A stretch of DNA of 10,802 nt, from assembly GCA_025924755.1 (NCBI GenBank), contig JAICHT010000105.1, positions 1-10,802 of the forward strand, in the 5' to 3' direction. The position numbers and the translations under genes were made by a program. This document shows positions 1-6,194 of this stretch, one piece after another (positions within the stretch are counted from its first letter, which is position 1; every line of letters starts with the position of its first letter). This stretch comes from Chitinophagaceae bacterium (GTDB taxonomy: Bacteria; Bacteroidota; Bacteroidia; Chitinophagales; Chitinophagaceae). The notes under the pieces are model-generated. The model was not told the origin of the DNA. It was given only the letters and a program-made list of their open reading frames with translations, and searched no databases.

Positions 1-140
1 AGCGCTGCCCGTGGTGCGGCACGGAACTGGTGCCGGAACGGCAGCAGGACGACGCAAATCTCTACGGTATCTATTCGACCGTGGCCAGGTTCTTCCTGTT
101 CTGCCCCTGCAGCACGTGTCCCTTCCATGAAAAGCTGCCG
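1..140 (+). other. Foreign high-GC fragment: DrmA-like helicase zinc-ribbon piece
   Basis: This stretch is open from base 3 in the same frame as the downstream peptidase, but it reads as a different protein. It begins R-CPWCGTEL, continues through NLYGIYSTVARFF, and ends FCPCSTCPFHEKLPF. The CxxC followed about 35 residues later by Cx4C-PFH, then LP, matches what I recall of the zinc-ribbon insert in DrmA-type (DISARM) helicases, where the next block is VVDEDIYR..PTLLIGTVDKF. Here that block is missing and M1 peptidase sequence follows. Base composition agrees: 75 of the first 120 bases are G or C, and 26 of 33 third codon positions (30-128) are G or C, against 15 of 33 in the next 33 codons. 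The right edge is uncertain, roughly 125-145. The family name comes from memory of the motif. That the piece is foreign to the peptidase is more secure than the exact family. Confidence 0.6.
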
Positions 141-2591
141 TTTAATTTTTCGAGAGGCGGCTATGACGGGCAATCCTTTCAGCTAACACAATGGTACCCA
201 AAGCCAGCGGTATATGATGCAACTGGCTGGCACCCGATTCCTTATTTGGACCAGGGAGAATTTTATAGTGAGTTTGGCTCTTTTGATGTGCGTATTACGC
301 TGCCTAAAGATTATATAGTAGCAGCTACCGGCCGCTTACAGCAAAATAATTACGAAGCGTATTTGCAACCGCCCACCCGTGACGTAGTATCGCATAAAAT
401 GGGTTTCAAAAAACCAAAGCCGAAGCTGCCCGGCAAAATAACCACCGACCATCCTGCCATCAACCGAACGATTGTAACCCCAAAACCCTTGCCGAAAACA
501 AATATTCGTATCAAGTCAAAACCCGGTATTGATTTAGGCACCAAAACATTAGAATATATACAGGACAGCGTTCACGACTTTGCCTGGTTTGCCGACAAAA
601 AGTTTATTGTAAATACAGATACCTGCTTGCTTGCTTCCGGAAAAATCGTGAATGTATCTACCTACTATACTGAAAGCCAGAAAGCCGTATGGAAGCATAG
701 CACCCAATTTTGCAAAGACGCGATCCGCTTTTATTCAAAACAGGTAGGTGAATATCCCTATGCTACGGTAAGCGCCGTGCAGGGGCCTGAAAGTTTTGGT
801 GGTGGTATGGAATATCCCACTATCACTATTATTGCACCGATGGCAACCGAGAAAAACCTGGATGTAACCTTAACGCATGAAGTAGGTCATAATTGGTTTT
901 ACGGCATATTGGCCAGTAATGAACGGCTGCATCCGTGGATGGATGAAGGCATCAATTCGTTTTACGAATATAAATATGCCCGTGAAAAATATGGCGATAC
1001 CAACCAGGAAGAAGAACTGCTGTTTCAAACAAAAGCTAAACGCAAAACCGACCAGCCTATTGAAACAACGGCCCAGGATTTTAGCGTGGCCAATTATGCA
1101 CTGGTAGCCTATCACAAAACGGCTAAATGGATGCAGTTGCTGGAACAAAATTTAGGCGAGGATACTTTTAGAAATACGATGCAGCAATACTTTCAGCAAT
1201 GGAAGTTTAAACACCCGCAACCTGCAGATTTTGAAGCTGTTTTTAAACAGGCAGCCGGTAAAAACATTGATACTCTTTTTACCTATCTCCATACCAAAGG
1301 CTTATTGCCCGGCGAGCAACATCCCGGGTGGAAGGTGCTTACTCCATTTACCCCTAAAGTACTTACCGCATATATCAACAGGCCCAGCAAGCATTTGCTT
1401 ACTTTATCGTCTATAATTGGGGCCAACAATTACGATAAATTAATGGTAGGGGGCGTAGTTACTAATTATATTTTACCGCCGTCCAACTTAGAGTTTATAG
1501 CTATTCCGTTGTATGCCATCGGCTCTAAACATTTTACCGGAATTGGCAGGTTGAATTTTACATTCTATCCTCATGGATTAATAAGTATGGCTAATTTTTT
1601 TGTAAATGCCTCTACCTTTTCCATGGATCAATATACCGATACCAGCGGCCATACTACTTATTTAAAATATAAAAAATTGGTGCCCGGCATACGCTTACGT
1701 TTTCAGGAAAAAGATCCACGCAGTACTGTAATGAACTATTTGGAATGGAAAACCTTTTTTATTACGGAAAACGAAATGCAGTTTTCTGCCGACACCACAA
1801 TTACCGGTGCGGACACGACGATAAAGCCGCATTTTGGAATACCCCAACACAGCCGGTATCTGAATCAGTTGCAATGGGTATACAACAACTACCGGGCCCT
1901 TTATCCTTTTAATATCCTGCTGCGGGTGGAGCAGGCTAAGGATTTCATCAAACCTACATTTACGGCCAATTACTTTTTCAATTATGCAAAAGGAAGCGGG
2001 CTGAACGTTCGGTTTTTTGCAGGCAGGTTTATTTATATAAATGGAAAAACTTTTTCAAAGCAATTTGATACGGAGCGCTATCAGCTTAATTTGAGCGGGC
2101 CGAATGGTTATGAAGATTATACGTACAGCGATTATTTTATTGGCCGCAACAATTTTAATGGAATCGGCAGCCAACAATTTATGGTAAGGGACGGCGCTTT
2201 TAAAGTACGAACCGATTTACTGGCGGATAAAGTAGGAAAAACTGATGATTGGTTAGTGGCGGCCAACTTCAATACCGGCATTCCGGATAAGCTTAACCCG
2301 CTTTCTGTATTACCTTTTAAAATTCCGTTGCACCTTTTTGCAGATGTGGGCACCTATGCAGATGCCTGGAAGAACAGTGCTGCCACAGGACGTTTTCTTT
2401 TTGATGCCGGTTTTCATATTCCATTATTTTACGAAAGCATCAATATCTATTTTCCGGTTGTATACAGCAGTGTATTTAGCAATTATTATAAATCAACTGT
2501 ACCCAAAAACAGGTTTTTAAAAACCATTTCTTTCAGCATTAACCTGAATACTAAAATTTTTAAAAGGATTAATAATGAAGTGGAGTTTTAA
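3..2591 (+). CDS. M1 family zinc metallopeptidase, N-terminus replaced by foreign sequence, C-terminal barrel-like domain
   Basis: Zinc aminopeptidase-type enzyme (gluzincin, M1) that probably acts in the periplasm or at the cell surface. Numbering from the GTG at base 30, genuine M1 sequence starts near residue 35-40 with LPFNFSRGG and TQWYPKPAVYD, followed by PYLDQGEFYSEFGSFDV. The substrate-binding motif GGGMEYP is at 257-263 (the GxMEN equivalent, with Tyr for Asn). The zinc site HEVGH is at 283-287, with the third ligand E306 exactly 18 residues on. Y361 in VAYHK is the likely catalytic Tyr. Residues from about 455 to 853 look like a beta-barrel: alternating aromatic strands, NNYDKLMVGG near 465, FADVGTY, and a final Phe. 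Bacteroidota homologues are usually longer, with a signal peptide and N-terminal beta domain; both are absent because the first ~45 codons belong to another gene. Neither the GTG at 30 nor the open frame to base 3 is a credible native start. The stop overlaps the next gene by one base. Confidence 0.85.
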   Translation, partial: RCPWCGTELVPERQQDDANLYGIYSTVARFFLFCPCSTCPFHEKLPFNFSRGGYDGQSFQLTQWYPKPAVYDATGWHPIPYLDQGEFYSEFGSFDVRITLPKDYIVAATGRLQQNNYEAYLQPPTRDVVSHKMGFKKPKPKLPGKITTDHPAINRTIVTPKPLPKTNIRIKSKPGIDLGTKTLEYIQDSVHDFAWFADKKFIVNTDTCLLASGKIVNVSTYYTESQKAVWKHSTQFCKDAIRFYSKQVGEYPYATVSAVQGPESFGGGMEYPTITIIAPMATEKNLDVTLTHEVGHNWFYGILASNERLHPWMDEGINSFYEYKYAREKYGDTNQEEELLFQTKAKRKTDQPIETTAQDFSVANYALVAYHKTAKWMQLLEQNLGEDTFRNTMQQYFQQWKFKHPQPADFEAVFKQAAGKNIDTLFTYLHTKGLLPGEQHPGWKVLTPFTPKVLTAYINRPSKHLLTLSSIIGANNYDKLMVGGVVTNYILPPSNLEFIAIPLYAIGSKHFTGIGRLNFTFYPHGLISMANFFVNASTFSMDQYTDTSGHTTYLKYKKLVPGIRLRFQEKDPRSTVMNYLEWKTFFITENEMQFSADTTITGADTTIKPHFGIPQHSRYLNQLQWVYNNYRALYPFNILLRVEQAKDFIKPTFTANYFFNYAKGSGLNVRFFAGRFIYINGKTFSKQFDTERYQLNLSGPNGYEDYTYSDYFIGRNNFNGIGSQQFMVRDGAFKVRTDLLADKVGKTDDWLVAANFNTGIPDKLNPLSVLPFKIPLHLFADVGTYADAWKNSAATGRFLFDAGFHIPLFYESINIYFPVVYSSVFSNYYKSTVPKNRFLKTISFSINLNTKIFKRINNEVEF

Positions 2592-3511
2592 TGAAGCCGA
2601 AAGATGAACTATATTACCTGAATCATCATGAAATAGACGAAACAAAATGGGATGAGTGTATTGATAACGCTACTAACGGGATAATATATGCGAAATCTTA
2701 TTACTTAGATAAAATATGCACAAACTGGGGTGCCATTATTTTAAATAATTATGAAGCAGTATTGCCCTTACCATGGAAAAGAAAATATGGAATTACCTAT
2801 GTCTATCCACCTGCTTTTATGCAGCAGTTGGGATTGTTCGCTGTAAGGAAAACTGATGCGGTGCTTCTTTCCAAAATGATTGCTGTTGCTGAAAGCAAGT
2901 TTCAGTTTGGAGAATACTTTTTGAACTTCGGGAATCATCATAAATCCACTGTTGCTAAAACAAATTTTATTCTCTTGCTGAATACAGAATATGACACTAT
3001 AGTAAAGAACTATAAACAGGACTTAATTAAAAATTTAAAGAAGGTAAAGCAGTATAGCTTACAATACGTGCAAACTAACGATTATGGAAATGCTATCAGA
3101 CTTTATCAATCCACTTACGGAGATCGTACACCACATGTTATCAAGGAAGATTATACAAGAATAGCTAACGCCTGCAAAGTGTTATCTCAAAAAAAAGAAT
3201 TGATTGTAAGAGAAGTAAAAGATGCAGATGAAAATCTTTTAGCCTGCGCACTATGCCTTAAAGATAAAAAACGAATTTACCTGTTGCTATCTACCACCAC
3301 CGCTGCAGGGCGCCATATGGAAGCCAATCACTTTATGATAGACCGCCTGATACATGAATTCTCAAACCAGGATATTACTTTAGATTTTGAAGGTTCCGAC
3401 CTGCCGGGTATCGCCCATTTTTACAAAAATTTTGGCAGTATCAACCAACCCTATTTTTTTTATAGATGGAATCATTTGCCATGGCCATTGAATCTGTTGA
3501 AAGGAAAATAA
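2591..3511 (+). CDS. FemAB/GNAT-fold acyltransferase-like protein, substrate unknown
   Basis: A 306-residue soluble protein with no signal peptide or membrane segment. The N-terminal part carries the IDETKWDECI block (15-24), IIYAKSYYLD (31-40) and AVLPLPWKRKYG (56-67). The C-terminal half has the typical end of FemAB-like GNAT proteins: LDFEGSDLPGIAHFYKNFG (264-282), a pattern of strand, Glu-Gly-Ser, then a helix reaching a 'Phe-Tyr-Lys-x-Phe-Gly' element. Such proteins are common in Bacteroidota and generally annotated only as GNAT family or hypothetical. FemAB relatives transfer aminoacyl or acyl groups to cell-wall or lipid acceptors, but nothing here identifies the substrate. The ATG shares its A with the TAA of the M1 peptidase (TTTTAATGAAG), so translational coupling is likely, with AAGTGGAG upstream as a possible ribosome site. 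It converges on fkbM with 7 bases between stop codons. Confidence 0.7.
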   Translation: MKPKDELYYLNHHEIDETKWDECIDNATNGIIYAKSYYLDKICTNWGAIILNNYEAVLPLPWKRKYGITYVYPPAFMQQLGLFAVRKTDAVLLSKMIAVAESKFQFGEYFLNFGNHHKSTVAKTNFILLLNTEYDTIVKNYKQDLIKNLKKVKQYSLQYVQTNDYGNAIRLYQSTYGDRTPHVIKEDYTRIANACKVLSQKKELIVREVKDADENLLACALCLKDKKRIYLLLSTTTAAGRHMEANHFMIDRLIHEFSNQDITLDFEGSDLPGIAHFYKNFGSINQPYFFYRWNHLPWPLNLLKGK

Positions 3512-3518
3512 CAGGCTG

Positions 3519-4340
3519 CTAATTTAACCGATAGGCCCAGAAAATATTTTCAATTCCGGCACTTACCGGCTTTAATTTCTTGATGCAAAAATTCTTTTTT
3601 GTAATGGCTTCGATGCAGGTTTCATAATCTGTTTTGGAATGAATTTCAATAATGATGTTGGTTACTTTATCCAGCCATTCCGTATTGGTTTTAAAAATGT
3701 GATGTTCAAATCCTTCCACATCTATTTTCATCAAATCAATGGTATCAATCGCATATTGTTGTATAAATGTATTGAATGATAAAGCAGTGACGGTTTGTCC
3801 CCTTTCCAAGGCATCAACCTTACTATTGTAAGCCAGTCCAAAACGGTTTAGTTGTAAGTTTCCATCGGTATTAGCCACGGCTGCCTGTATGGGTTTTACT
3901 TTTTGATGTGATATAGATGGTGCTAAATTTTTCTGTAATAATTCAAAATTCTCTTCATCCGGTTCTATGGCGTATAAAACAGCATCGGGTGAAAGTGATT
4001 GGAAAAATAATGTAGCCAAGCCAATATTAGCGCCTACATCTACTATTACTTTAAAATCGGTATAGTTTAAATTGGCAAGTTTATACACTTGTAGCCAAAA
4101 TATTTCGTAAAAAACAGCTATATCACCGGCCGCCGTTCGTAAGTAAACGTCTTTGGTTTTATTGCCAATATGGAACTGGTATGCAACCGGAAGTTCGCTA
4201 GGATTACTGGCGTAAGAATGATTTTTCTTATAAAAGCTAAATTGCTTGGTATTCCTAATTAATTTTAAAAAAGTAAACCGGTTATGCGAGACGGAAAAGC
4301 AGAAAAAAAGTTTTGATATGGCATCTTTTAACCGCTTCAT
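3519..4340 (-). CDS. FkbM family SAM-dependent methyltransferase
   Basis: Predicted class I O-methyltransferase of the FkbM family, 273 residues. The Rossmann SAM-binding core is clear: motif I VDVGANIG at 100-107, the acidic end of the second strand in AIEPDEENF at 124-132, and the family hallmark DLMKIDVEGFE at 202-212. The ~90 residues before motif I are lysine- and aromatic-rich, with no signal peptide, which suggests a cytoplasmic enzyme. FkbM proteins methylate hydroxyls on polyketides, sugars or other small molecules, and in Bacteroidota they often sit in glycan or lipid loci. The acceptor cannot be read from this sequence. Its ATG overlaps the ispD stop by four bases (ATGA, 4337-4340), so it is the second gene of an ispD-fkbM unit and is probably translationally coupled. 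Family call is firm; substrate unknown. Confidence 0.87.
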   Translation of the reverse strand: MKRLKDAISKLFFCFSVSHNRFTFLKLIRNTKQFSFYKKNHSYASNPSELPVAYQFHIGNKTKDVYLRTAAGDIAVFYEIFWLQVYKLANLNYTDFKVIVDVGANIGLATLFFQSLSPDAVLYAIEPDEENFELLQKNLAPSISHQKVKPIQAAVANTDGNLQLNRFGLAYNSKVDALERGQTVTALSFNTFIQQYAIDTIDLMKIDVEGFEHHIFKTNTEWLDKVTNIIIEIHSKTDYETCIEAITKKNFCIKKLKPVSAGIENIFWAYRLN

Positions 4341-5023
4341 TCTTTAATATACTGAAGCGATGAGGTGAGGATTTTTTCGGCCAGCATTAAATCCAGCGGC
4401 CGTGTTATTTTTATATTATGATCGTCACCATGCACCAGAGAAACCTTCAGGCCAAAGGCTTCTACCACAGTGGCTTCATCGGTAAACCGTTCTTTATAAT
4501 CTATTTCAAAAGCGGGTAATAATATTTTGCTATGAAAAGTTTGCGGTGTCTGCACCATTACTACACTGCTTCTATCCAAGGGTTCGCTATCATCTTCCAG
4601 TACCAGCCGGACACTATCTTTTACCGGCAATACCGGTATAGCGCTACCTGCCTCCAGCGCCGACTCGTAGCAGCGATGAATCAACTCTTTACTAACCAGG
4701 CAACGCACTCCATCGTGTACAAACACCATGCACTCCTGCTCTACCAGTTTTAAACCATTTTGCACCGAATGAAAACGGGTATATCCGCCTGCGGTAATCT
4801 GTATCCGGTTGTAATCAAAATAGGCATCGATGATTTCGCGGCCCATATCCGTATAATCTTCCGGAAGGACTAATATCACCTGCATATCATCATATGCTTC
4901 TAAGAAGGTTTTTACCGTATAATATAAAACAGGTTTATCGTTCAATAATAAAAATTGTTTTGGAGTTGATTGTCCCATACGGGTTCCAAAACCGCCAGCT
5001 ACTATAATTGCATACTTCTTCAT
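4337..5023 (-). CDS. ispD: 2-C-methyl-D-erythritol 4-phosphate cytidylyltransferase (IspD)
   Basis: Third step of the MEP pathway: joins CTP and 2-C-methyl-D-erythritol 4-phosphate to give CDP-ME and pyrophosphate for isoprenoid precursors, in the cytoplasm. At 228 residues it is the normal length for a monofunctional IspD. The nucleotide-binding N-terminus reads VAGGFGTRMG (8-17) then PKQF (21-24), giving the catalytic Arg15 and Lys22. FVHDGVRCLV (101-110) carries the CTP/Mg-binding Asp. R151 in the segment before VQTPQTF, TDEATVVEA (181-189) and the C-terminal HNIKITRPLDL (202-212) match the MEP-binding elements of the family. The related ribitol-5-phosphate cytidylyltransferase TarI is less likely because the Bacteroidota-type VHDGVR and NIKITRP blocks fit IspD. 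A purine-rich AAGAAA lies just before the ATG. It leads the pair with fkbM and follows hldA after a 179-base gap. Confidence 0.93.
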   Translation of the reverse strand: MKKYAIIVAGGFGTRMGQSTPKQFLLLNDKPVLYYTVKTFLEAYDDMQVILVLPEDYTDMGREIIDAYFDYNRIQITAGGYTRFHSVQNGLKLVEQECMVFVHDGVRCLVSKELIHRCYESALEAGSAIPVLPVKDSVRLVLEDDSEPLDRSSVVMVQTPQTFHSKILLPAFEIDYKERFTDEATVVEAFGLKVSLVHGDDHNIKITRPLDLMLAEKILTSSLQYIKE

Positions 5024-5202
5024 TTTCTTGTGGCATTAATACCCGAGGTTGCTACGGCAACGCAACAGGAGTTGATTAAAGTCTAAAGCTGGTTATTAGA
5101 TTTTACCTGCAAATTCTAATATGGCTTTACGTAAAGTAATTACCGAAAATAATTAAAATATACCTTGTAAACCACAGCCATGTGCCGTAATACGCAACTT
5201 TT
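5024..5202 (-). other. Intergenic spacer between hldA and ispD with inverted repeats
   Basis: No credible gene is seen here. On the transcribed minus strand it is both the 3' flank of hldA and the leader of ispD. It holds a perfect 12-base palindrome at 5125-5136 (CTTTACGTAAAG) directly beside a second one at 5136-5143 (GTAATTAC). There is also a 10-bp inverted repeat with one mismatch and a 6-base loop at 5095-5120 (ATTAGAtTTT ... AAAtTCTAAT), and a short 5-bp hairpin GTTGC-TACG-GCAAC at 5048-5061, after which GCAAC is repeated at 5062-5066. None is followed by a convincing T-run, so a factor-independent terminator is not supported. A promoter for ispD is plausible here. The best -7-like string on the minus strand, TAGAATTTG (complement of 5111-5119), has one base too many against the Bacteroidota TAnnTTTG consensus. 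Confidence 0.4.
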
Positions 5203-6192
5203 TTATGAAAGCAGCAGTTTGCATTCTGTTAATAGCTTTTGCCGGTCTACCGCCGCCGTTCCCACTTCTTCGCATACAAGGCCACCGGCAATATTAGCTA
5301 TCTCTGCCATAAGCCGCACTTCTTTTGTAGCCGCATATACTAAGGCTGCTACGGCAATTACCGTATCACCGGCGCCGGATACATCGGCTACATTGCGCAG
5401 GTGGGATGGAATGATAGAGGATTGCTGCTCGTTTTGATAAAAAACGCCTTTTTCGGAAAGTGTAATAAAAGAAATATGATGGTTTAATATTGCATGTAGT
5501 TGTTGGTGGATGGTATGCAACTGCTCCGGGCTGGCTTCATTAAGCAGCAGGTTGAGGCCATCTTTTACTTCTTTTAAATTAGGTTTAAAGATGTCAACTC
5601 CTTTATATTCAAAAAAGTTTTTGCGTTTGGGATCTACGGCTACGGTAATATGGTGCTCGTTACAAAGTTGTATGATCGTTGCGATTACATTTTTGGTTAG
5701 CACTCCTTTATTGTAATCTTCCATAATAATTACATCCGGCTTTTCGGTTGCTATAAAGGTCTTGAACGTTTTTATCAGTTCCGCTTCCTGTGCTGCATTT
5801 AAATCATGCAATACTTCGGCATCCAGCCGCATCATTTGCTGGTTGCGGCTGATGATGCGGGTTTTGTTGGTAGTAATACGTTCGCTGCTTTCCACCATAT
5901 ACCTGGTGCTTATAGCATGCATATGAAAGAGCTCCTTCAAAGCATTGGCTTCCATATCCTTTCCTATCACCGAAATTACATAAGCCTGCGCTCCCAGCGA
6001 CTGAATGTTAAGCGCTACATTACCTGCGCCACCAATGCGCTGTTCTTTTTTATCCAGCAGTACCACAGGCACAGGTGCTTCGGGTGAGATGCGCTCTACA
6101 TGTCCCCACATATAGGTATCTAACATTACATCACCTATAATGCCTACTTTAAATGAAGCAAAGCGGCTGAATAACAAATCAAAATTTTCCAT
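5203..6192 (-). CDS. hldA: D-glycero-beta-D-manno-heptose-7-phosphate kinase (HldA/RfaE1)
   Basis: PfkB/ribokinase-fold sugar kinase that phosphorylates heptose 7-phosphate at C1 in the ADP-heptose pathway feeding the LPS core, in the cytoplasm. The N-terminal IGDVMLDTYMWGHVERISPEAP block (18-40) is characteristic of the HldE/RfaE kinase domain. GGAGNVALN is at 54-62, FKPNLKE at 202-208, and the PfkB signature DVSGAGDT at 270-277, with D276 as the catalytic base. The protein ends at 329 residues, soon after the kinase fold, so the C-terminal nucleotidyltransferase domain of the bifunctional E. coli HldE is absent. A separate HldC/RfaE2 would be expected elsewhere. The ATG lies two bases after the stop of the upstream permease, so the two are probably co-transcribed. 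The symbol rfaE1 is equally used. Confidence 0.9.
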   Translation of the reverse strand: MENFDLLFSRFASFKVGIIGDVMLDTYMWGHVERISPEAPVPVVLLDKKEQRIGGAGNVALNIQSLGAQAYVISVIGKDMEANALKELFHMHAISTRYMVESSERITTNKTRIISRNQQMMRLDAEVLHDLNAAQEAELIKTFKTFIATEKPDVIIMEDYNKGVLTKNVIATIIQLCNEHHITVAVDPKRKNFFEYKGVDIFKPNLKEVKDGLNLLLNEASPEQLHTIHQQLHAILNHHISFITLSEKGVFYQNEQQSSIIPSHLRNVADVSGAGDTVIAVAALVYAATKEVRLMAEIANIAGGLVCEEVGTAAVDRQKLLTECKLLLS

Positions 6193-6194
6193 GC

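Noticed and set aside
30..32. GTG at 30 as the start of the M1 peptidase
   Set aside because: It lies inside the foreign GC-rich segment, the frame is open further left to base 3, and the codons after it encode zinc-ribbon sequence rather than a signal peptide or M1 N-terminus.
870..1148. 92-codon open frame on the minus strand
   Set aside because: It is antisense to the HEVGH zinc-site region of the M1 peptidase, and conservation there is explained by the peptidase.
3512..3518. Terminator between the convergent GNAT-like and fkbM genes
   Set aside because: Only seven bases separate the stops and no stem with a T-run is seen around them.
4337..5023. TarI-type ribitol-5-phosphate cytidylyltransferase instead of IspD
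   Set aside because: The motif set (VHDGVR, TDEA, NIKITRP) and length fit IspD, and no teichoic-acid-type reductase partner gene is adjacent.
5180..5437. 85-codon open frame on the plus strand overlapping the hldA 3' end
   Set aside because: It is Ser/Ala/Thr-rich, mostly antisense to the conserved PfkB signature of hldA, with no domain and no promoter or ribosome site.
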